From: Cellulomonas terrae | Lineage (GTDB): Bacteria; Actinomycetota; Actinomycetes; Actinomycetales; Cellulomonadaceae | Assembly (NCBI RefSeq): GCF_007990265.1 | Contig: NZ_BJWH01000009.1 | Span: forward strand, 81,259 to 145,258 | Direction of reading: 5' to 3' | Length of the DNA stretch: 64,000 bases | Shown: in pieces, positions 23,548 through 31,200 of the stretch | How the letters are laid out: every line of letters begins with the position of its first letter | How positions within the stretch are numbered: the stretch's first letter is position 1 | Notes under the pieces: model-generated | Seen by the model: only the letters and a program-made list of their open reading frames with translations | Databases searched by the model: none | What the model was told of the DNA's origin: nothing | Translations under genes and position numbers: made by a program

Positions 23548-23568
23548 CGGTGCCGGGCCCGTCGAGGT

Positions 23569-25356
23569 TCACCCGGGTGCGGCACCAGTTCCAGGGTGCT
23601 CCGACCCGGCACGCTCCGCGCGGTCGACCGCTGCCTCGTCGGCGACGACGGCCGTGACCCCACCGACTGCCGTGACGCCACCCGAGGCGGCGGCCGCGGC
23701 GTCGTCGTCGAACCGTCCCTGGATGCCGGACACGTTCCGCAGCGGGAGCTCGGGCAGCATGATCGTCAGGATCACGCCGAGGACCATGATGAACGCGGCC
23801 AGCAGCAGGACGGTGTCCACCGACTGCGCGAACCCGTCGAGGAACGGCTGCGCGAGCCGCGGGTCGAGGTTGTTGATGAACGACGAGTCGTCCAGCGACG
23901 GCACCGCGCCACCGCCCTGCAGCATCCCGAGCACCGGCGCGTTCGCGGGATCGCCCACGACCGCGGGGTCCGCGACCGCCGCCTGGAACTCCGGCGTCTG
24001 CGAGGCGGTCCGGAACGCGGACGCGATGTTGGACCCGACCGTCGAGAACAGCACCGACAGGAACACCGCGGTGCCCAGCGTGCCGCCCATCTGCCGGAAG
24101 AAGAGCGACGACGACGTCGCGACGCCCATGTCCCGGACCTCCACGGCGTTCTGCACGGCCAGCACCAGCGGCTGCATCGTGAAGCCCAGACCGAGCCCGA
24201 AGAGGATCGACACCGCGAACACGTACGGCAGCGTCGTGTCGGCCTGGAGCCGGGAGAAGAGCAGCGCGCCGAGGCCCATGAGGATCGTGCCGATCACGGG
24301 GAACGCCTTGTAGCGGCCGGTCCGCGACGTCGTCTGGCCGGCGACGATCGAGCCCGTCATGATCCCCAGCGTGAACGGGATGAGCGTCAGCCCGGCCTCG
24401 GTGGGGGACTGTCCCTTGACGATCTGCAGGTAGAGGGGCAGCGTCGCCAGACCGCCGAACATGCCCAGACCGATCACGGTGTTGGCGGCTGCGCCCACGG
24501 AGAACGTGCGGTTCCGGAACAGGGAGAGCGGCAGGATCGCGTCCGCCTCGGCGCACCGCTCGGCCAGGAGGAACGCCGCGACCCCGAGCACGCCGACGGC
24601 GTAGCAGGCGATCGACCGCGGCGAGTCCCAGCCCCACAGGCGCCCCTGCTCGGCGACCACCAGCAGCGGCACCAGCGCGACGACGAGTGCGAGCGCACCC
24701 GGGTAGTCGATCCGGTGCTCGACGCGGCGCAGCGGCGGCAGGTGCAGGACGCGCGCGACGACGACGATCGCGAGGATGCCGATAGGCACGTTGATGAGGA
24801 AGACCCAGCGCCAGCCGGTGATCCCGAGGATGGTCTCCGCCCCTGCGAAGAACCCGCCGACCACGGGACCGAGCACCGACGCGGTGCCGAACACCGCGAG
24901 GAAGTAGCCCTGGTACCGGGCCCGCTCCCGGGGGGCGACGAGGTCGCCGAGGATCGTGATCGCGAGCGCCATGAGACCACCGGCGCCGAGGCCCTGGACG
25001 CCGCGGTACACCGCCAGCTGGTACATCGAGTCGGCGGTGCCGGACAGCAGCGAGCCCACCACGAAGACCGAGATCGAGATCAGGTACAGCGGCTTGCGGC
25101 CGTAGATGTCGGAGAGCTTGCCGTACAGCGGCGTCGAGATCGTCGCCGTGAGCAGGTACGCGGTGGTCACCCACGCCTGCAGGGACAGGCCGTGCAGGTC
25201 GTCGCCGATGGTCCGGATGGACGTCGCGACGATCGTCTGGTCGAGCGCGGCGAGGAACATGCCGAGCATCAGGCCGCCGAGGATCGTGAGGATCTCCCGG
25301 TGCGTCGGGGGCACGAACGTCTGCCGCTCGGGGACGGCTGTGTGCTGTGGAGGCAT
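23569..25356 (-). CDS. DHA2-family (EmrB/QacA) drug exporter
   Basis: The 595-residue product is a 14-helix major-facilitator protein. The DHA2 hallmark LDQTIVATSIRTIG lies in helix 1. Motif A, GKLSDIYGRKPLYL, lies between helices 2 and 3, and the antiporter motif C region reads ASVLGPVVGGFF. A long external loop (about 430-500) is followed by the last helices and a 50-residue Ala-rich cytosolic tail. Family members expel drugs, dyes or toxic metabolites using the proton gradient. ATG 25356 was chosen over the in-frame start at 25437 because it has a gaaggt site and the typical N-terminus. Confidence 0.9.
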   Translation of the reverse strand: MPPQHTAVPERQTFVPPTHREILTILGGLMLGMFLAALDQTIVATSIRTIGDDLHGLSLQAWVTTAYLLTATISTPLYGKLSDIYGRKPLYLISISVFVVGSLLSGTADSMYQLAVYRGVQGLGAGGLMALAITILGDLVAPRERARYQGYFLAVFGTASVLGPVVGGFFAGAETILGITGWRWVFLINVPIGILAIVVVARVLHLPPLRRVEHRIDYPGALALVVALVPLLVVAEQGRLWGWDSPRSIACYAVGVLGVAAFLLAERCAEADAILPLSLFRNRTFSVGAAANTVIGLGMFGGLATLPLYLQIVKGQSPTEAGLTLIPFTLGIMTGSIVAGQTTSRTGRYKAFPVIGTILMGLGALLFSRLQADTTLPYVFAVSILFGLGLGFTMQPLVLAVQNAVEVRDMGVATSSSLFFRQMGGTLGTAVFLSVLFSTVGSNIASAFRTASQTPEFQAAVADPAVVGDPANAPVLGMLQGGGAVPSLDDSSFINNLDPRLAQPFLDGFAQSVDTVLLLAAFIMVLGVILTIMLPELPLRNVSGIQGRFDDDAAAAASGGVTAVGGVTAVVADEAAVDRAERAGSEHPGTGAAPG

Positions 25357-25512
25357 CGGACCTTCTCGACGGAAATGATTGCGCAGGACAACTGATGTGA
25401 CGCAACAACCGTGCCCCCGTGATGTGTTCCCCGCCACAGGGACGTCGACCCATCACGGATAAACGCTTCAGCGGGGCGGACGCCGCTCACCCGCCGCGGC
25501 TACGGTGTCGGG

Positions 25513-26157
25513 ATGCCCACGCCTGCGTCCGGCCCCCTGCGCCTCGCGCGCGGGGCCGTCGTCGCCGTCGTGACCATCGCGCTCGCGGCCCTCGCGCACG
25601 TGCTCGCCGGTGGGTCGCTGCCGCCTTTCGTCGTCGTGGTCGCCCTGACCGCGATCGTGCTGGCCGCCGCCGTGGTGCTGACCGGCCGCCGGCTCGGGCC
25701 GGTCGGGGCCGTCGCCCTGCTCGGGGCCGGACAGCTCGCGGTGCACTCGTCGTTCAGCCTGTTCACGTCGATGGCGTGCATGCCGGGGCCGATGGACCAG
25801 GCCTCGATGTTCGGGCACCAGCACCACCCCGGCATGGTGATGCAGTCGCAGACCGCCTGCACGGCGGTCGACCCCGCGGTCGTGCAGCCGCTGCTCGGCG
25901 CCGCGCCGATGCTGGTGCTGCACGTCGTCGCGACCGTCGTCGCGGCCCTCGTGATCGTCGGCGCCGACCGCGCGCTGTGGTGGCTCGCCGCGTGGCTCCG
26001 GCCGCTCGTCGGCGGACCCGCGCCCGTCGTCGTCGTCCCCCGCCCCGCGTTGCCGACGCCGGCCGAGGTGCCCTGGTCCGGCCACGCCTGGTGGCGTGAC
26101 GTCGTGCCGCTGCGCGGGCCACCCGCGTGGCAGTCGCCCACGGTCCCCCCGCGCTGA
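25513..26157 (+). CDS. Membrane protein with Met/His-rich loop, probable copper-linked (214 aa)
   Basis: The 214-residue product has about five membrane helices. An external loop (about 85-118) is crowded with possible Cu(I) ligands: the run MACMPGPMDQASMFGHQHH, then PGMVMQSQTAC, with two Cys bracketing the Met/His cluster. No named family is recognised. The three genes that follow on the same strand encode YcnI, CopC and CopD-CtaG, so a role in copper uptake or in sensing for cytochrome oxidase assembly is likely. The C-terminal cytosolic tail is Pro/Trp-rich. Confidence 0.75.
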   Translation: MPTPASGPLRLARGAVVAVVTIALAALAHVLAGGSLPPFVVVVALTAIVLAAAVVLTGRRLGPVGAVALLGAGQLAVHSSFSLFTSMACMPGPMDQASMFGHQHHPGMVMQSQTACTAVDPAVVQPLLGAAPMLVLHVVATVVAALVIVGADRALWWLAAWLRPLVGGPAPVVVVPRPALPTPAEVPWSGHAWWRDVVPLRGPPAWQSPTVPPR

Positions 26158-26227
26158 TCGGTCGCGGTCGGGGACCGTGCGCGCGCGCCCGTCCTCGACC
26201 ACCACCAGCACCCCAGGGACCTCACCC

Positions 26228-26947
26228 ATGCGTTCTCTCGCACGCCTCGGCGCGACCGCCGCCGTCACCCTCGCCCTCGCCGTCATCCCCGTCTCCGCCG
26301 CCTCCGCGCACGTCCGGGTGGTCCCCGAGCAGACCGCCGCAGGAGGATGGACCGTGCTCACGTTCCGCGTCCCCAACGAGTCGGAGACGGCCGCGACCTC
26401 GCAGGTCACCGTCGACCTCCCGACGGACACGCCGCTCCTGTCCGTCTCGACCCGGCCGGTGCCCGGCTGGACCGCCACCGTCGAGACCGCCCCCCTGCCC
26501 GAACCGGTCGACTTCTATGGCACCGAGCTGACCGAGGCGCCGTCCCGCGTGGTGTGGACCGCGCAGCCGGGCGCCGAGATCGCCGACGGCCAGTTCCAGG
26601 AGTTCAAGGTGTCCGCCGGCCCCCTGCCCGACGCCGGCACCCGGCTCGTCCTGCCCGCCCACCAGACCTACACCGACGGGACGGTCGTCGACTGGGTCGA
26701 CGTCGCCGAGGAGGGCGCCGAGGAGCCCGCGCACCCGGCCCCCGAGCTGACGACGACCGAGGGTGCCGACGAGCACGCGGTCGCCGACGAGGTGTCCGTC
26801 GAGGAGGTGGCCGCCGTGTCCGCGGCCCCCCCGACGACGCCCGAGCCCGACACGCTCGCCCGCGTCCTCGGGGGAGTCGGTCTGGCGCTCGGGGCAGTCG
26901 CGCTCGTCATCGCGCTGCTCGGTCGTCGCCGCCGCGGTGACGCATGA
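26228..26947 (+). CDS. YcnI family (DUF1775) copper-binding protein
   Basis: The 239-residue product has a signal peptide (1-28, cut at SAASA-HV) and a single YcnI domain. The mature protein begins with His, which in characterised YcnI proteins binds Cu(II) together with a Glu (here VVPEQT) and a Trp (GGWTVLTF). Other family features are RVPNESETAATSQVTVDLP and FQEFKVSAGPLPDAG. A Glu-rich linker and a C-terminal helix (215-233) with an RRRR anchor follow. The ATGA overlap with copC supports a joint role in handling copper outside the membrane. Confidence 0.92.
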   Translation: MRSLARLGATAAVTLALAVIPVSAASAHVRVVPEQTAAGGWTVLTFRVPNESETAATSQVTVDLPTDTPLLSVSTRPVPGWTATVETAPLPEPVDFYGTELTEAPSRVVWTAQPGAEIADGQFQEFKVSAGPLPDAGTRLVLPAHQTYTDGTVVDWVDVAEEGAEEPAHPAPELTTTEGADEHAVADEVSVEEVAAVSAAPPTTPEPDTLARVLGGVGLALGAVALVIALLGRRRRGDA

Positions 26948-27573
26948 TCAGGCGGACCGTCGCGGGCCTCGCCGGCCTCGTGCTCAGCCTCGCCGCCGTC
27001 GTCGTCGCGGCCCCCGCCGCCCAGGCGCACAACGTGCTGCAGAGCACCAGCCCCGCAGCCGGGTCCACCGTCCCGTACGTCCCCGAGATCGTCACGCTGA
27101 CGTTCAACGAGCCCGTGCTGTTCGTCGGGACGCAGATCATGGTGCACACCGCCGACGACACGATGGTCAACATCGGCCCGCCGATCCTCGTCGACACCAC
27201 CGTCTCGCAGGCCGTCACCGGTGAGCTCCCCGCGGGCGAGTACACCGTCCTGTACCGGGTGACGTCCGCCGACGGGCACCCCATCGAGGACCAGTTCACC
27301 TTCACGGCCGCGGAGTCCATGACGTACGGGGCGACGACGCCGGCGGCCAGCCCGACGCCGACGACCTCCGCCGAGGTCCGGGCGAGCGAGTCGGCCGCGC
27401 CGTCCGTGGCGCCCGCACCGCCTGCCGCGGAGGGCCGCGTCTCCGGCGCGGTCCTCGTCGGGATCGTCGCCGTCCTGGTCGTCGTCGGAGCCGTCGTCGC
27501 GTGGCTGCTGCTGCGTCGACGCCCGACCGGGCCGCCGACGGACCCGCCGTCGGGCGCACCACCGGGGTCGTGA
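26944..27573 (+). CDS. copC: CopC-domain copper-binding protein with membrane anchor
   Basis: The 209-residue product has a signal peptide ending APAAQA-H, so the mature chain begins with the copper-binding His. It then has the CopC beta-sandwich: LQSTSPAAGSTVPYVPEIV, LTFNEPVLFVGTQI, and the second copper site in TSADGHPIEDQFTF. A Ser/Pro/Ala linker leads to a C-terminal helix (about 160-183, SGAVLVGIVAVLVVVGAVV) and a basic tail, so the domain is tethered outside the membrane. It lies directly after ycnI (ATGA overlap) and 211 bp before the CopD-CtaG gene. Confidence 0.93.
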   Translation: MIRRTVAGLAGLVLSLAAVVVAAPAAQAHNVLQSTSPAAGSTVPYVPEIVTLTFNEPVLFVGTQIMVHTADDTMVNIGPPILVDTTVSQAVTGELPAGEYTVLYRVTSADGHPIEDQFTFTAAESMTYGATTPAASPTPTTSAEVRASESAAPSVAPAPPAAEGRVSGAVLVGIVAVLVVVGAVVAWLLLRRRPTGPPTDPPSGAPPGS

Positions 27574-27784
27574 GCGGGCCGGCCGTCCGCGCCATCGGCA
27601 CCGTCATCGTGAGCGGGCGCCTCGCGGCGGCCACCCGCAGGCTCGGCGCCGGGTCGGCGGGCGGACGCTCCGGTGGCGCCGTCCCGTCGCTCGTCGGGGA
27701 GGGCGTCGAGCGGCCCGCCGCGGCCGTCCGCGACGTGACCGACGGCATGTCGGACCGGTCGCCGAACCGACCTACGCTGGTGCG

Positions 27785-29884
27785 ATGACTGCGCCGGTGA
27801 CGAGCGCCGGCCGCGCAGGTGCCGGTGGGCAGGGGGTCGACGCGCGTCGGCCCCCGAGCCCCTGGCGCGTGCTCGCTCTGGTGCTCGCCGCCGTCGCCGC
27901 CGCCCTGCTCGGGGTCGCGTTCTCCGGCGCCGCGCTCCCCGCCCTGCTCCGCGACCCGGGCGCCGCGGTGCGCTGGGGGCTGCCGGCGACGGAGGTGCTC
28001 ACCGAGCTCGCGGGGTCGGTGACGCTCGGCGCGCTCGTCCTGGCCGTGTGCGTGCTGCCGCGCCGGGCCGTCGTCGCGTCGACCCGCACCGCACGAGCGG
28101 GCATGGGCACCGCCGACGGGCGGGCGTACCCGCGCAGCACGCTCCTGGCCGGGTTCGCCGCGGGCGCCTGGACGCTCCTGTCGATCGTGCACCTGGTGCT
28201 CACCTACGCGAACGTCGCCGGTCGCCCGCTGGACTCGGCGTCGTTCGGCGCGGAGCTCGGCGTGTTCGTCACGCAGATCGACCTCGGCCGCACCCTGCTG
28301 CTCATCACCACGGTCGCGGCCGTCGTCACGGCGCTCGCACTCGTCGTCACCACCCCCACCGGCGCCGCCTGGACGGCCGCGATCGTGCTCGTCGCGCTCT
28401 GGCAGCAGGCGCAGCTCGGGCACGCCGCTGGTGCGTCCGGGCACGACATCGCGACGTCGTCGATGGTGGTCCACCTCGTCGGCGCCGCGATCTGGATCGG
28501 GGCGCTCGCGGCCCTCGCGCTGCTGGTCCGCCGGGTCGGCACCGACCTGTCCGCGTCGGTCGCGCGGTACTCGGTCATCGCCGGCTGGTGCTTCGTCGCC
28601 GTCGCCGTGTCGGGCCTGGTCAACGGCCTGCTGCGCACCACCGGCTGGAGCGACCTGACCACCACCTACGGCCTCCTGCTGCTCGGCAAGGTCGCCCTGT
28701 TCGGCGTGCTCGGGCTGCTCGGGCTGGCCCACCGCCGCACCGTCCTGCCGCAGCTGGCGACGCGCACCACCGACTGGCTGTTCTGGCGGCTCGTCCTCGT
28801 CGAGCTGACCGTCATGGGGGCCGTCTCCGGGGTCGCCGTCGCGCTCGGGGAGACCGCGCCGCCCGTGCCGGAGGAGCCGCCCGCCGACCCGTCGCCCGCC
28901 TACCAGCTCACCGGCCACCCGCTGCCGCCCGAGCCTGCGGGGCTCCGCTGGGTCACCGAGTGGCGCTGGGACCTCGTGCTGGCGTCCGCGGCCGTCGCCG
29001 GGCTGGTCGTCTACTGGCGGTGGGTGCTGCGGCTGCGCCGCCGCGGCGACTCCTGGTCGATGGCCCGCGCCGCGTCGTGGACCGTCGGCATGGTCCTGTT
29101 CTTCTGGGCCACCAACGGCGGACCCGCCCTCTACGGGCACGTCCTGTTCAGCGCGCACATGGTCCAGCACATGGTGCTCGCGATGGTCGTGCCCCTGTTC
29201 CTCGCGCTCTCGGCACCCATCACCCTCGCCCTGCGCGCCCTCCCCGTCCGCGCGACGCAGCTGCGCGACGACGACTCCCGCGGCCCGCGCGAGTGGATCC
29301 TCACCCTCGTCGACAGCCACGTCGGGCACTTCCTCGCGCACCCCGTCGTCGCCGCCGTGAACTTCATCGGGTCGATGCTGCTCTTCTACTACTCGGGCCT
29401 GTTCGAGTGGTCGCTGCGCAGCCCCGTCGGGCACCTCGCGATGGTGGTGCACTTCACCGCCGCCGGGTACCTGTTCGTGAACGCGCTCGTCGGCATCGAC
29501 CCCGGGCCGCGTCGCCTGCCCTACCCGCAGCGGCTGCTCCTGCTGTTCGCGACGATGGTGTTCCACGCGTTCTTCGGTGTGACCCTCGTGTCCGGCGAGT
29601 CGCTCTCCGTGGCCGACTGGTTCGGGCTCATGGGCCGTCCCTGGGGCCCGTCCGCGATCGCCGACCAGCAGCTCGGCGGCGCGATCACGTGGGGCATCGG
29701 CGAGATCCCGACCCTCGCCCTGGCGATCGGCGTGGCGCTCGCCTGGTCCCGCGACGACGACCGCACCGCCCGCCGCCGCGACCGCCAGGTCGACCGCGAC
29801 GGCGACACCGAGCTGGACGACTACAACAAGATGCTCGCCGGCCTGGCCGACCGCGACACCCACCCCCGCACCCCGCAGGACTGA
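27785..29884 (+). CDS. CopD-CtaG fusion: copper importer / cytochrome oxidase assembly protein
   Basis: The 699-residue polytopic product joins two modules. The N-terminal half (to about 370) is a CopD-like domain with eight helices and membrane His residues (QLGHAAGASGHDIATSSMVV, HLVGAAIWIGAL). The C-terminal half (about 400-690) is a caa3-type CtaG domain (HVLFSAHMVQHMVLAMVVPL, HFLAHPVVAAVNFI, VFHAFFGVTLV). The fusion is common in actinobacteria and is thought to bring copper across the membrane and deliver it to the oxidase. Upstream ycnI and copC would supply extracytoplasmic copper. A palindromic repeat begins 17 bp after the stop. Confidence 0.92.
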   Translation: MTAPVTSAGRAGAGGQGVDARRPPSPWRVLALVLAAVAAALLGVAFSGAALPALLRDPGAAVRWGLPATEVLTELAGSVTLGALVLAVCVLPRRAVVASTRTARAGMGTADGRAYPRSTLLAGFAAGAWTLLSIVHLVLTYANVAGRPLDSASFGAELGVFVTQIDLGRTLLLITTVAAVVTALALVVTTPTGAAWTAAIVLVALWQQAQLGHAAGASGHDIATSSMVVHLVGAAIWIGALAALALLVRRVGTDLSASVARYSVIAGWCFVAVAVSGLVNGLLRTTGWSDLTTTYGLLLLGKVALFGVLGLLGLAHRRTVLPQLATRTTDWLFWRLVLVELTVMGAVSGVAVALGETAPPVPEEPPADPSPAYQLTGHPLPPEPAGLRWVTEWRWDLVLASAAVAGLVVYWRWVLRLRRRGDSWSMARAASWTVGMVLFFWATNGGPALYGHVLFSAHMVQHMVLAMVVPLFLALSAPITLALRALPVRATQLRDDDSRGPREWILTLVDSHVGHFLAHPVVAAVNFIGSMLLFYYSGLFEWSLRSPVGHLAMVVHFTAAGYLFVNALVGIDPGPRRLPYPQRLLLLFATMVFHAFFGVTLVSGESLSVADWFGLMGRPWGPSAIADQQLGGAITWGIGEIPTLALAIGVALAWSRDDDRTARRRDRQVDRDGDTELDDYNKMLAGLADRDTHPRTPQD

Positions 29885-29900
29885 CCCGCGGCACCCGCCC

Positions 29901-29959
29901 GGCGAACCCGACATGGGCGTCGTCAACGGCGGCATCACGACTCTCATGTCAGGTTCGCC
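29901..29959. repeat. Palindromic repeat, copy 1
   Basis: Arms ggcgaacccgacatg (29901-29915) and catgtcaggttcgcc (29945-29959) pair with one mismatch. An inner gtcgt/acgac pair lies on either side of the loop. It directly follows the ctaG stop and could act as its terminator. It belongs to a family of three in this window. Confidence 0.8.
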
Positions 29960-30001
29960 TCCCGACCCGCTGGCCGCCACGTGGTCGCCGCGGCGGGCCC
30001 G

Positions 30002-30068
30002 CCCGGCGAGCCCGACATGGGGGTCGTCATGGGCCGCATCACGACCCTCATGTCGGGTTCGGCCCGGG
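30002..30068. repeat. Palindromic repeat, copy 2
   Basis: Same arms as copy 1 (gcccgacatggg / catgtcgggttc core) with outer cccgg/cccggg extension and the inner ggtcgt/acgacc pair. It lies 43 bp after copy 1 and about 100 bp before the AbiEi/DUF559-like gene. Confidence 0.8.
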
Positions 30069-30165
30069 CGGTGGTGAGGCGTCCACAGCCCTGACGTGGG
30101 GAGGGGAGGCCACTGGGGCGGTCCCGTCGGCCGCCGTGATCACGGCGGGGCGCTGGGATGGGGCC

Positions 30166-31110
30166 GTGCGTCCTGTGCAGCCACCTCCCCTGTCGTTGCT
30201 GACGCTGGCGCGGCGGCAGGAAGGGCTGGTCTCAGCGGGACAGTGTGACCGGGCGGGGGTCGGCACAGCCCGACGTGCCCGGCTCGTGCGGGACGGCTGC
30301 TGGGGGTTGCCGACGCGGGCCGTGTTCGACGTCGAGCCCGGTCGCGACCGGCGCGTCGACGCGGACCATCGGCGGCGTCGGGCTGCATGGCTCGGGATGC
30401 TCGCTTTCGGGCCCCGGGCGATCGCGGTGGGTCCGTGTGCTCTGGCGCTGCACGGGGTCGAGGGCCTGCCGGGGAACCTCCACCCGGAGATCGCACTGCC
30501 AGGCCGGTCCGCCGGTCGGCACCGCGACGACATCCGCGTCCGCACCTTCGGGCAGTTCGAGGTGCTCCGGTACGGCGAGCGAGCGATCGCCGACCTGGTG
30601 CCAGCCCTCGTGCAGGCCCTGCCCGAGCTCCCTCGCCGGCACGCCGTTGCCGTGCTCGACGGTGTGCTGCGGCGGGGGTCGCTGACCGGTGCGGCGTTCG
30701 AGGTGGTCCGCGAGCGCGTGCGCGGTCGTCGCGGGAGCGCTGGTCTGACCGGGTGGTGGTCGCTCGTGGACCCGCGCGCGGAGTCGCCGCTGGAGACGTT
30801 CGCGCGGCTCGAGTGCGTGGACGCGGGCGTGCCACCGGACGACCTGCAGGTGGAGATCCGGTCCGCGCGCGGGCAGCTGGTGGGCCGCGGTGACCTGGGT
30901 TGGCGTCTGCCGGGCGGCCGCTGGCTGATCGCGGAGATCGACGGCCGTGAGTTCCATGAGCGACCTGAGGCCCTGCTGCGCGACCGCAGCCGCCAGAACG
31001 CCCTGATGAGCACGGGCCGGGTCGACATCCTCCGGTTCACGGCGGCCGACGTGGCAACCCGAGGACGCATCCCGACGACGGTCCGCACAGCCCTCGCGCG
31101 CCACCGCTGA
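30166..31110 (+). CDS. AbiEi-like / DUF559 (VSR-type nuclease fold) protein
   Basis: The 314-residue product has an N-terminal helix-turn-helix-like segment (LARRQEGLVSAGQCDRAG), as in AbiEi antitoxins and related phage-resistance proteins. The C-terminal domain resembles DUF559/very-short-patch-repair endonucleases: SPLETFARLECVDAGVPPD, then VEIRSARGQLVGRGDLGW, LIAEIDGREFHE, DRSRQNALMSTGRVDILRF. The Asp/Glu pattern fits the PD-(D/E)xK-like fold, with EIDG in place of the usual EYDG. No AbiEii-type nucleotidyltransferase is adjacent, so it stands alone. GTG 30166 (after gggatgggg) is preferred; GTG 30136 is the alternative. It is bordered by three palindromic repeats. Confidence 0.75.
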   Translation: MRPVQPPPLSLLTLARRQEGLVSAGQCDRAGVGTARRARLVRDGCWGLPTRAVFDVEPGRDRRVDADHRRRRAAWLGMLAFGPRAIAVGPCALALHGVEGLPGNLHPEIALPGRSAGRHRDDIRVRTFGQFEVLRYGERAIADLVPALVQALPELPRRHAVAVLDGVLRRGSLTGAAFEVVRERVRGRRGSAGLTGWWSLVDPRAESPLETFARLECVDAGVPPDDLQVEIRSARGQLVGRGDLGWRLPGGRWLIAEIDGREFHERPEALLRDRSRQNALMSTGRVDILRFTAADVATRGRIPTTVRTALARHR

Positions 31111-31115
31111 GCCGC

Positions 31116-31170
31116 CGAACCCGACATGGACGTCGTGTCGAGCTCCACAACGACGCCCATGTCGGGTTCG
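31116..31170. repeat. Palindromic repeat, copy 3
   Basis: Arms of 21 bp (31116-31136 and 31150-31170) start cgaacccgacatg and pair with a single mismatch around a 13-nt loop. It begins 5 bp after the AbiEi/DUF559-like stop. It is the most nearly perfect of the three copies and would fold into a very stable stem. Confidence 0.85.
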
Positions 31171-31200
31171 ACGCCGGGGCGTCGTGATAGGACGGAGCGC

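Noticed and set aside
27574..27784. Possible 95-residue gene (27501-27788) between copC and copD-ctaG
   Set aside because: The frame overlaps the end of copC, has biased Arg/Ala/Gly composition, and no ribosome-binding site or recognisable fold.
28048..30165. Long plus-strand open frame (28048-31110) overlapping copD-ctaG and running into the AbiEi-like gene
   Set aside because: Over 28048-29880 it is the +1 shadow of a clear CopD-CtaG gene, with Arg/Ala/Pro-only composition. Only the part after 30166 is a real gene.
29901..31170. CRISPR array
   Set aside because: Only three irregularly spaced copies with gene-length and unequal spacers, each copy itself a long palindrome, and no cas genes.
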